64,000 nucleotides of DNA from Xiphydria camelus (taxonomy: Eukaryota; Arthropoda; Insecta; Hymenoptera; Xiphydriidae): positions 22,324,472 through 22,388,471 of the forward strand of contig OY783192.1 of NCBI GenBank assembly GCA_963678675.1, written 5' to 3'. Each line of letters opens with the position of its first letter. Positions within the stretch are counted from its first letter, which is position 1. Made by a program: the position numbers and the translations under genes. Positions 42,849 through 52,879 of the stretch are shown here, one piece after another. The notes under the pieces were generated by a model, which was given only the letters and a program-made list of their open reading frames with translations, made no database searches and had not been told where the DNA came from.

Positions 42849-43510
42849 CAGTGGTGCCTCGCATAAAGAACGCCTCGCACAGCGAACGCTGTACACAGCG
42901 AACTTCCTATTCGTTCATTTCATGATTCATACAACGAACTTCGCTTCACACAACGAAGTCGCCCGAGCTTCCACGATCGCTGCCGATGTATTGCATCCTC
43001 CCGCGCAGGCACTGCAGTCGTTAGTCACTGCGCTTAACTTACGCACATATCACGGCAGTCGTCCTTTTAAATTAAACTCAATATTTTTTTTATATCATGG
43101 GTTCTAAAAAAAGCAGGAAGGTGATTTCTGTAAATGAAACAGGAAATAATTAGAAAGAGTGAATGTGGAGTAAAACAGTGTGACCTCGTCAAAGAGTTTG
43201 GCCTAAGCAAGACCACCATTTTCACCATTTTGACAAATAAGGATGCAATCAAATCAGCCAAAGTAGCCAAAGGAGTATCAAAACTATTTAATGAAAAACA
43301 TAGGTCTTCAATCCACGAGGAATTGGAGAAGCTATTAGCGATTTGGATTAAGGACAGGCAGGTGAAAGGTGACGTAACAACCCAAGATATTATCTGTCAC
43401 AAAGCCAAGATAATTTATGACGATCTAAAGAAAAACGTCCCTGGAAGTAGCAGCAATCAAGATAATGAAGAAGAATTTAAAGCCAGCAGGGGGTGGTTTT
43501 TTAGATTTAA

Positions 43511-44800
43511 GGGATTATACGCAGTCAGAAGGCCGAAAAATACCGATTTTTCAAGAATTTTTCCTGGGAAGACATTTAAATTTATTGACTTAAAAATTTA
43601 TATACATACTGTGACAACTTTTAACTTTACTTTCATATGTTTCATTTGTCAAAATATTTATTTTTAAAGCTGCTAGAACCGATCTCTGGGAGCTCCTCTA
43701 AGAAAAAGGCGTCTTGCGGTGAGCACGATATCTCTGGATTGCATCATCTAAAATGAAAAAACCAAACAAATTTCGATAATATAAGGTATTATCTAGTATT
43801 TAATCGAAGGAATAAGCAAAATATTAATTTTTGACAAAATTGCGGCTACTCAAAACAAAAGTATCGATTTTCGACATAAATTTAGACCTTAAATTGTTCA
43901 TAAAATGGAAAATATTAATCGGCCAGAAAAAACCTTCGATCAATTACTTAAAAATAGACTTTAAAAGCTTGTATAAAAATTTGAGACTGAACGTTCAGCC
44001 GTTTCCGAGATATCTTGCTCACCGACTTCAAAAACGCAGTTTCGAGAAAAACGCGTTTAAAGTTTCAACAGCACGTTACACATAGTAAAAGGACTAGAAT
44101 CTATGGTACGAACTGCACACTTATCACATAACAAAACAATTTTAAAACCAAGTCCTCGTTCAGAAGCAGTTTCAAACTTCACAATTCCGTCACAGATTTT
44201 ACACTTCACATATTTAGAAATTGCCGCAAACACTGTAATAAAGTTCAAAATTCGATATTCGACAGACGAATCACGCGGAACGAAGGTTTCTTCTTGCATT
44301 TTAAATTGTTTCGCTGAGGCACTAAAACTACTTTTATCCGTCTCACAGCTGTCTTCGGAATAAAAATATTTCTTCGCTTTTTTGGTCTCGACTTTTACAC
44401 CTTGGAAGATGCTCTCTTTTCTTTACTGCACTTCATTTTCACAGAGAAATCACAACAGAAAATATAAACGAACGTACGAGTTTACTGCTTGGCTTCGCTA
44501 TTTAGACTGATTACTTTTCAATATAACAGTTTGGGTATCTGAAATAAGGCATAACGGTATCAAAGCGCATTCCAGGTAATTAGCTGCCGCTATTTGTAAA
44601 ATTAGCTACCGCGCTACCTCTTGGGCCTCTGCTCCTAGTTTCTAACGCTCCGAGATGTCTTTGCAAATGTACGTGTAACTTCGAGAATAATCGTCGGATT
44701 GACATGAAATTTTCTGTGTATATACATAAATATATGTACATTACGAAAATAAAATTTAAAAAAAATCGATTTTTTGAAAATCCTGACTGCGTATAACCCC
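43511..44800 (-). mobile_element. TTAA-flanked element inserted in the Tigger transposase
   Basis: Ends GGGATTATACGCAGTCAG and the complement of GGGGTTATACGCAGTCAG, flanked by TTAA at 43507-43510 and 44801-44804. Removing it with one TTAA restores the Tigger text RFKKRRG, so the 1290-bp boundaries are exact. TTAA use is typical of piggyBac, but the only protein-like text inside resembles the N-terminus of Mutator-like transposase-domain proteins. Confidence 0.9.
44057..44400 (-). pseudogene. N-terminal fragment of a Mutator-like transposase-domain protein
   Basis: Minus strand, within the TTAA insertion. The frame enters near 44400 with VETKKAKKYFYSEDSCETDK, passes the Met at 44299 and reads FITVFAAISKYVKCKICDGI, then ERGLGFKIVLLCDKCAV. 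The CxxC pairs around GLGFKI match the opening of insect proteins annotated as Mutator-like transposase domain proteins. The frame ends at 44057 where the match fades; the remainder (catalytic part) is absent. Upstream an alternative frame offers a basic start (MKCSKEKRASSK) near 44440, so a frameshift probably separates the real N-terminus. The family call is from memory of the motif and moderately secure. Confidence 0.6.
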
Positions 44801-46330
44801 TTAAGAAAAGGCGTGGGATCCACAGCGTTACTATGCATGGTGGTGCTGGCAGTGCTGACAAGAAAGAAGCAGAAAAGTTCTCTATTAACTTTCAAAAATG
44901 TATTAAGGATGAAGGATACTGCCCACAACAAGTGTTCAATGCCGATGAAACGGGTCTTTTCTGGAAAAGAATGCCGAGCAGAACCTTCATTACAAAAGAG
45001 GAGAAGAAATTGCCAGGACACAAAGCCATGAAGGACAGACTTACCCTTATGTTTTCGTCTAATGCCAGCGGAGACCTCGAGATCAAACCTCTATTGGTTT
45101 ATCACTCTGAAAATCCAAGAATTTTTAAGCAAAATAACGTTATTAAGTCCAAACCGCCCGTCCATTGGAAGTCCAATCAAAAAGCCTGGGTGACCCAAGT
45201 TATCTTCAACGAATGGATTCTGGAAACCTTTGTTCCTGCCGTGAAGAAATTCTTGCTGGAAAAAGAACTGCCGCTCAAAGCCCTTCTGATACTTGACAAT
45301 GCCCCTTCTCACCCAAAAGACCTAGAGGAAATATTGCAGGAAAATTATCCATTTATCAGGGTGCAGTATTTGCCACCAAACACCACATCCATTCTTCAGC
45401 CAATGGATCAGCAAGTTATTGCGAACTTTAAAAAACTCTACACTAGAGCCCTCTTTAATAAGGTGTTTGAAGAATGCGAGTTTGGTGGAGACAATATGAC
45501 TGTCCGAATGTTTTGGAAGAAGAAATTTGATATCCTTATGGCAATACGATTTATACAGAAGGCCTGAGAAGAAGTGTCACAAAGGACCCTCATTTCTGCT
45601 TGGAAGATGCTTGTGCCTTCGTGGACCCAGGAAGAAGCAGTTGTTGATGACACAGAAGTGGTGAAGGACATCATCACAGTGGCCCAAAGGCTGGAATTAG
45701 AGGTAGAGGAAAAGGATGTAGAGGAGCTTATTGAGGAACACGAAGAAGAGCTGACAACTGAAGAGCTCCAAGCACTTCTGGTCCTGCAACAGGACAATGC
45801 TCAAAGGGAAGCGTCATCTGATAACGAGGATCAACAATCAAACAATCAGCCAATCCCAACTGCTGACATCAAGAACATCCTGGTCAAATGGAAAGCAGTT
45901 CAGGAGTTTACCAATGCCCACTATCCGGATTCAGCTGAAGCAAACAGGATCAACGATCTTTACTCCGATACTCTTGTCCGTTATTTCCGGCAGATGTTGA
46001 AGAAAAGAGAAAAACAAATGACTTTGGACAGGTTTTTCATGAAACCATCGGCCAAAAAGCAGAAAATGGATGAAGATGTGCAAGATTCGGTAGACTCTAC
46101 TTAGTCTGTCTTAAAATTAAAAAAATTATGTTTTTAGATGTATGTATCTAAATAAAAATAATAACAAAAAATGTATCTTTTTTTATGTTATCTTAGCATA
46201 TTTTATGCTACAGAACGAATTCTTTTTTTTAACATGTATTTATATAGGAAAACGCGTTTCGCATTACGAACTTTTCGCATTACGAACTTGCTCCTGGAAC
46301 GAATTAAGTTCGTTGTGTGAGGCACCACTG

Positions 46331-48716
46331 TATACGTATACGGATGGCCGGTCGATGCGACTTTCGTCTCTTGGCGCGGAGAGAGAAGAGAGGGGGAGCA
46401 ATAACGTCCGTTTCCATAAATTAAGCTGGTGAATTAATTGGAATAGAATGGAATCGAGTGCGTACGGATGTCTCGACCATGAAAAATGAAAACTAAAACG
46501 GTGAGTGGAATAACAGCTAGGAAGGAAGAAACAGAAGGAATGAAAAGAAAATAGGAAATAGCTACTTTCGCGTGGAGTGGGGATTAAAGAGGAGAAACAG
46601 CTCGAAGGAAAACGACGGAACATGGGTGAACTGCCGAGGAGAAGAGTTGACAGGCGCGGCGGTTCGTCATTTTTTTTGCCTCCGGAAGAGAGCTTTTTTG
46701 TTAAAAATAGATATTTCCTGATTTTTACAGTGAGAACTTACATAGGAATTACCTACCTCTAATATTAGATGTACAGTATTGCAAAGTAGGTAACATTTAC
46801 AATTATTACAGTCGATAATTTTGAATACCTAGATATAGTTATATCTATAAATTAAATTAATTTATTTATTTTCCACCACGAAAAAGTATGTTGCATCCTA
46901 TCCAGTAAACTTCCTAGTTTTTTGAAATAATGGTATATACTAATAGGGGAGTGTCACCGAATTTGGAGAACTTGAAATATTTTACAATGAATGTGTTTAA
47001 AGTGAAATATCTTAGAGAAATAACAACATGGAGAAGTAATATAAGTCATTATGTATGCTTCAAATTTATGCAATTGAATTTTCCGAAAAATATCTTACAA
47101 AGTCAAGAAACTATAAAAACAAAGTACCTATATATTTGGATGAGTCAAGGAAACTAGTTGCCTAGAATGGATCGGCGGATTCCTACATTAGATCGCTGGT
47201 TAAATTGTGAAAAAAATGGCACCATAAAGGGATAGGTTTCTATAAATTAAATAAGAAACATAACAACATCATGACAATTATAATAATATTATTAATAATT
47301 TAATAATATATAATTATAATTTATTATTTAATAATATATATTTATTTTGTATATTATTCATAATTTATTTAACAAAATAGTAAAATAATGAATAAATAAA
47401 TAATATTATACTGTCGCTTTGGCTGAACCTGGATCCAAGCTGAGAAACTGAATATGATCCCACCTAGAAAACCTGACCGAATTATCGAACGCGTATTGGC
47501 AAACTTCGATGATAGCACGAATCTTTAAAAATTATGTAATTTTATAACTACGTGAATGTGTAAATATACAATGAAACATATCATTACTTACAACAGAATA
47601 GTTAGCAAAATTTTGATTTATCCATGAGTTTTTCAAATTGTCCAATAGTGAAAACTGTTACTGCCTCATTAGCTACAAATAATGGCCGTCAGTTTGGAAG
47701 AGCTGGGATACGAAAGGAATACGTTTTGAAAGGGAAATAGCAATTATCTAAAAGTCGACGGATCTCTCCACAACGAAAGCATTATGATTTCGTGGTAACA
47801 ATAATACATAGGTACTCAATCACGCCTAACTTCCAGCAGCTGTCGTTTTAGAACTGGCGGTGATGCGCGATTGAAATTTCTCGTGCTGCAAAGTAAAATT
47901 CAGTGCGTTTTCTAAACGTTTTCTGAAGTACTGTTACTATTGATTGATATCTTTATTACTTCATTTGGATAGATACTTATTCAAGAACGACAACGTTAAA
48001 TGTTAGATACATTTTGTTTGATATTTTAACTTTAGAGATCAGGTTTCCAATTTTGTTACTATATGTATTTATGAAACAGACACAACAACATTTTAAGAAG
48101 AATGTTCCCTTATAAATTATTTAAAGACCTCAGTAATAATATATTAAGGAGTGAATACTAAGTTAGTTAGAAAACTAGCATATCAGTATATTCTAAAACT
48201 TAAAAGTCTCACTTACTTCATGGAAAGCAAAAAAAGAGTCTAGCTCAGATTGGCTGAAGGGATTTCAAAAATTAATCTTTCATTGTTTGAATAAGTTTTA
48301 ATAAGCGCAATGTTCAATTTTTTTTTCCATGATTTCGAGGAATATTATGAAAAATATAAGTTTTATTAGACTGTCCCTTTCATTACGACTAATTTATGCA
48401 AGGGATAAAATGTAGGTACTTTTTTAAGAAATTAAAAATAAGAAATAAACATAGTGAAAAGCTTATTATTATTACGTATTTTTATAGTCAGATAAGAAAC
48501 CTTTCTAATATTATTAACTAGAATAGTTCTTTAGGTTATCTGTTATCCCTTCTCCCTAATAACTCTTCCTTAATAACAAAGAAGATGCGCTATCCATTTC
48601 CAAGTCTAAACATATGATGCAACTAATCAAACAACGAGAAATATCTACTCTTCTAGATACAGGGGTGGTCCAGCCTAGATACCGGTCTAAGTTCGGCTAC
48701 TCTCTCCTACATACTA
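46331..48716. other. AT-rich intergenic DNA
   Basis: No gene or element recognised over 2.4 kb. Low-complexity AATAAT/TTATTA sequence at 47275-47411. The frame 46930-47157 has no domain. Confidence 0.45.
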
Positions 48717-49623
48717 CGAGGGTGTATCAAATATAAACGGTATTCGTTTTGTAAAAAATGTTAACTTTATTTAATTAAGCTTAGAAACCTATATTATTTT
48801 TCTACATAGTCTCCCGCCCTAGAAATACATTTTTCTCATCGGATTGGGAGCTTTTTTATTCTATCATTGTAGAAACTCTTCGGACGTTCTTGTAGCCATT
48901 TTAGCACCAATGCTTCCACCACGTCGTTGTCGTCGAAACATTGACTTCTAAACGCTTCTTTGAGGGGTCCAAAAAATGAAAGTCACAAGGGGACAAGTTG
49001 AGACTATATGGCGGATGTTCCAGCATTTCCCAGCCCAATGCATCCAATTTTTGCCTTGTGGCATTGGCCGCGTGAGGTCTGGCGTTGTCATGCAAAAGAA
49101 TGACACTTCTGACCGATTGCTTCTTCCTTTTCCTTCGAAATGACAATTTCGCGGCATCCAGTAATTCACAGTTATATTGTCAAACGTTACGTTGGTGTTT
49201 TTAACGAAAGTCAACGTTAAAAACACCTTACCGACCAAAAAACACTGTTGCCATTACCTTTCTAGTCGCGTTCTCGACCTTTTCACGACCTCTAGAAAAA
49301 CCTTTGTGCCATGCAAACACACGGATTCTTGATAGGGTATTGTGCCCGAACTGTGCCTGTAATCGCCGTAAAATTTCGGTTGGATTCAGCCCCTCCTTGG
49401 CCAAAAACTTTATTATAATCCGTTGCTCTACAGAGACATGCACTTCTGTCTCGCTCACGGTTTTTGTTTCATACTAAATGGATTCGAGAGAATTGCGGTC
49501 GGTTTTATCCTCTCCCTAACGCGCGCGCGCGGCACAGGCCACCTGCGCATCAACTCCTTCAAGGTCACGGACCCCTCCGTAATAAAAAAAAAATAAGTTC
49601 CGTTTATATTTGATACATCCTCG
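48717..49623 (-). mobile_element. Mariner-type element, internally deleted
   Basis: Ends CGAGGGTGTATCAAATATAA and the complement of CGAGGATGTATCAAATATAA, with TA at 48715-48716 and 49624-49625. At 907 bp it lacks part of the catalytic domain. Confidence 0.88.
48901..49458 (-). pseudogene. Mariner transposase with internal deletion and frameshifts
   Basis: Minus strand. From Met 49458: TEVHVSVEQRIIIKFLAKEG and LNPTEILRRLQAQFG, the N-terminal helix-turn-helix. About 70 codons later the text jumps to KVMATVFFGR and, after frameshifts, to SVRSVILLHDNARPHAANAT and then LSPCDFHFLDPSKKRL. The second catalytic Asp lies in HDNARPH and the third in SPCDFH. The first catalytic block is missing, so an internal deletion removed the middle. 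The C-terminus ends soon after. Motif order is that of mariner/Tc1 transposases; the frame lesions show it is inactive. Confidence 0.88.
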
Positions 49624-49715
49624 TATTTCGAATTAGATGGAGTTTTGTATAGTCAATACACAGATATTTCAAATTATCAATCGTGTTCAGAATTATCTTC
49701 CTTCCACCTAAGGTT

Positions 49716-49887
49716 AGGGACACACTAGCGTTAAGTTTAATGTGCGTCTAGCATAATTCCGGCGTGGTCTGAACTAACTCGCGTTAGAAATATCACGCGT
49801 TGACTATGTGGCTTATTGTACTTCAATTTATATAATGCTGAAACGCGCGTTGTAAAACGCGCGTCAACAAAACGCCAGTGTGTCCCT
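49716..49887. mobile_element. MITE, possibly hAT-type
   Basis: Inverted ends AGGGACACACTAGCGTT and AACGCCAGTGTGTCCCT. hAT ends often start (C/T)AGGG, but I see no 8-bp duplication. Inner phrases ACGCGTTGAC/GTAAAACGCGCGTCAAC also pair. Confidence 0.65.
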
Positions 49888-51292
49888 GGCGTAAATAGAT
49901 TAATGTAATCGTGATTACCGAAACACGTGATACATTTTGTACCTAGCATTAATCTTCGATTAACCAGCTGTACTGCTGGTATGAAATTACCTATTATATG
50001 TAAGATATTAATAAACCATATCAGAAATCGTATTACATACAATTTATTAATACCTTTACCTTAATACCTTTAAGTGTTTCGCTACTTTTATTACGTGAGA
50101 TATTGGTAACTAACTTCGGCTATTATTGTAGGTACAATTTGTTGATATTATGCAATAACACGTATTTCCTAATAATCTTTCTTTATTGCCGTTCCGATAC
50201 GTAATATATAAAGTAATGCCGAGTATATACAATATTTCACGCTTCCTCGCTACCTAATATCTATTTTTCTTCGTGTAAAAACGAAGAAGAGTAAGGTAGT
50301 GAGGGGGGGGGGGGGGGAGATAGTGACAGTAAACTGCGGTACTTGCAACGAACAGTGAAAACCTTGACCGTGTTCGTACCCATCGGAACCGAGCTAAGAG
50401 TAATTAAACATCTTATTGGCCCGATAGAAACGTGCCGCTCGGGAAGGAAATCGAAACTCGTCTATTGGACGACGGATGTATGAGACATTCACCCCTTGCA
50501 ACTTAATTAAGCACTGGAGTGCTCCAACTCGAGCTTGCCAAGAATTCTCTCCGAATCCCGAGGATCGATATACGCCGTTCCGCAGGCTTCACCTCCCTCT
50601 TTTCCCGTTCCTCGCACATGATTGTAACTCCTTTTTATCTCCTAGGTCGTCCACCGCTGTATGTATCTTCGATCCTCTCGTATAAGGTGTACCCATTCCG
50701 CACGCGCGCGCCCTTGTGGTCGCCCGATAATGCATGCAATGGAGCAGGTTGGTTGCTGCGGCACTATCGTCCTGCTGCGTCCATTTCCACCGCGCGATAG
50801 GCGATATTTACTTATACACACAAGGTTGCTTGGATCTATATGCGGAACCCGGATATACGGCGGAAGACCAGACTCGCGCGCGAGATATTATTTCCGCTGT
50901 CCGTAACAACCGCTGCTCAGCTTCAACGCGCGCTTTGACTCACGACGTCCAACGGGTGGAGGTATTCCGTTAGACTCTATCGTTTTCTCAGCTATCAGCG
51001 AACATACCTAAGGCAGTAGCTAAACTCCTCTCTAGAGTGCTGTTTTAAAGGTGATCTTTATGACGCAATAAATAAAAAACTTAGTTTTCTTTCTCTAATT
51101 TTGTTTACGTATTTATTAGTGCTTCAGAAACATTTATAAATTTTATATTATAGGAAAAATAGAATATTATAGAAAATTATAATTATAATAGAAAAAAAAG
51201 AAAATTGTAAGATATAATTTTGTGCGCTCGGGCACAATTGTACGCGGAAAGCACCCCTGATTGGCAACCAGTGTTGCGAGCATTATACAGAA
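49888..51292. other. Intergenic; GC-rich block 50380-51000
   Basis: A G run lies at about 50308-50322. Overlapping frames at 50476-50973 on one strand in different phases have no domain. Composition suggests unique host sequence. Confidence 0.4.
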
Positions 51293-51507
51293 TGTCTGAG
51301 AACAAAGTATACAAAGAGACTCGTAGATTTATGTAGATTGACGTAGTAGGTACTTTTTCAAGATTGAAACTGCGCATGGGTAATTTTTTGCATACCATGA
51401 CACATGCTGTCAAATCTCCATACATACATTAACACCAATAACCGTCCGTATTTATACTACGGCAATCATAAAACTACGAGTCCCTTCGTATACTTTGTTC
51501 TCAGACA
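51293..51507. mobile_element. MITE
   Basis: Inverted ends TGTCTGAGAACAAAGTATAC and its near-complement, 35-bp arms continuing to GACTCGTAG. 215 bp, noncoding. Confidence 0.78.
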
Positions 51508-52312
51508 TACCTACATGTATGTGTCTGAAAATAAAAAACCAAATCTGTTCTTAATCTTTGTCAATGTTGTGAGGGTAATAGCAGGATGGTTAAAAAACTT
51601 TTTATTGGTAAAATGGCGGCATACTAAACGTTTACTGTTGATTTTTTTTACGCTTGTTACCCTTCAACTAGTCCTGAAAATAATAAAATAAAATGTCATT
51701 TCGACTCAATTCTGCTATCGATGTGTACTACCGAAACAGTCTACTGAAGGTGTATACTAAAGTTGAGCTCAATCGGTCAATTGGTTGTCGAGATATCGTG
51801 GTTGCTGATTTGAAAAATTAAATAGTTTTGAGAAAAACGCGTTTAAAGTTTCGGTACTGTTCGGTCATGCCCCACGACCATACCTCTTACCTATAACCTT
51901 CTTAGCCCTTTCGGTACGGATTTTGTTGTTTTAAAACTTAGTCTGGGGTATATATGTCCCGTTAGTACCGTAAGGGTTAGAATATTATCGAAAATATATA
52001 TGCGTACGTAATCTAATCATTTTCTTTGCCATTTTCTTTACCGGAGTCGATCTGGAAGACTTTCCTGCATTTTCTAAACTTTGAATTTTCTATGAGATTA
52101 ATTTATATAGTTCACTGGTATTTTATTTATTATAGCGCAAATATTGATAAGTACGTTATTCAACATTTTAAATTTAATGCTAGTGCTTGAGTTTCGCGTT
52201 GATGTGAATTCAAACGTGCTATCAAAATCGTCGAACCGCCCCGTCAATTACAGAGTAGGTACCTTCTTTCAGCTTTGTTTTAATTTTCATATTATGTAGA
52301 TATACAGGGTGT
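51508..52312. other. Intergenic, AT-rich
   Basis: The phrase GAGAAAAACGCGTTTAAAGT at 51831-51850 recurs at 44045-44064 inside the TTAA insertion in the Tigger gene, so a fragment of that family may be here. No gene. Confidence 0.4.
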
Positions 52313-52877
52313 TCGGAAAAAACACCGACACAGAAATAGGGGTGATAGGTTACGTCATTACAAGTATTTTGATATAAGGGACCTATACCCGCAAGCGCAC
52401 CCCCTTCTGGAGATATCAACTTTTCAAGTTTATAACGACCGAGGTTGATCAAAGTAGAATAATAAGAAACGTATCAAGATGGTAACGAATATTTAATTTT
52501 ACGAGATACAAAAACAATTTACTACAGCAAATGCTCAAAATGACGGCCACCCATGCCCATGCAACATCGGAAACGATTCTGGATAGATGTGCCACTGCGC
52601 AAACTGCTTGCGGAAAGGATAACCGCTTGGCTCAAGTCCTTGTACTTTTCGAAGATGATGCGGATACAAGGAGTTTTCATTTGTTTTTCAATTGTACAGG
52701 TAGACAAAAACTCAATATTATTCTACTTTGATCAACCTCGGTCGTTATAAACTTGAAAAGTTGATATCTCTCCAGAAGGGGGCGCTTGCGGGTATAGATC
52801 CCTTATATCAAAATACTTGTAATGACGTAACCTATCACCCCTATTTCTGTGTCGGTGTTTTTTCCGGACACCCTGTA
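52313..52877 (-). mobile_element. Mariner-like element with 150-bp terminal inverted repeats, internally deleted
   Basis: Ends TACAGGGTGTTCGGAAAAAA and its near-complement, with TA at 52311-52312 and 52878-52879. Arms about 150 bp. The central part encodes, on the minus strand, a transposase tail ending RFRCCMGMGGRHFEHLL and a stop, the standard closing phrase of a Tc1/mariner subgroup. The catalytic part is deleted. Confidence 0.85.
52522..52707 (-). pseudogene. Mariner-like transposase C-terminal tail
   Basis: Minus strand inside the long-TIR element. The frame reads IRIIFEKYKDLSQAVI, then a segment ending CCMGMGGRHFEHLL with the stop at 52522-52524. In complete relatives the corresponding helix-rich tail follows the third catalytic residue and closes with GGHFEHLL. 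Nothing of the DNA-binding or catalytic parts remains, so the element depends on other copies for movement. The first Met at 52707 is accidental, since the frame enters from the inverted-repeat arm. Confidence 0.75.
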
Positions 52878-52879
52878 TA

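Larger units (their letters stand above)
43097..46104 (+). pseudogene. Tigger transposase (DDE, jerky/CENP-B type), split and mutated
   Basis: ATG at 43097 gives GSKKSRKVISVNE; a frameshift near 43135 leads to IIRKSECGVKQCDLVKEFGL, the first CENP-B helix-turn-helix, and later the second (HRSSIHEELEKLLAIW). Coding stops at 43510, where a TTAA element is inserted, and resumes in frame at 44801 (KKRRGIHSVTMHGGAG). Catalytic residues are visible: NADETGLFW (Asp codon 44944), LLILDNAPSHP (45295) and ILQPMDQQV (45406). One TGA at 45565-45567 interrupts the text FIQKA/EEVSQRTL, where a Trp codon is expected. The tail runs acidic, then ends in the MTLDRFF phrase common to this family. Two small lesions plus one insertion make it inactive, but it is young. 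Confidence 0.93.
42849..46330 (+). mobile_element. Tigger (pogo) transposon, nearly full length
   Basis: Terminal repeats CAGTGGTGCCTCGCATAAAG and the complement of CAGTGGTGCCTCACACAACG; TA follows on the right, TG precedes on the left. The subterminal region repeats CGAAC-rich phrases. The 2.2 kb left after removing the TTAA insertion at 43511-44800 is the usual Tigger length. Confidence 0.9.

Noticed and set aside
50476..50973. Overlapping plus-strand frames in several phases as host exons
   Set aside because: No domain, several phases open at once, and no convincing splice sites; composition explains them.
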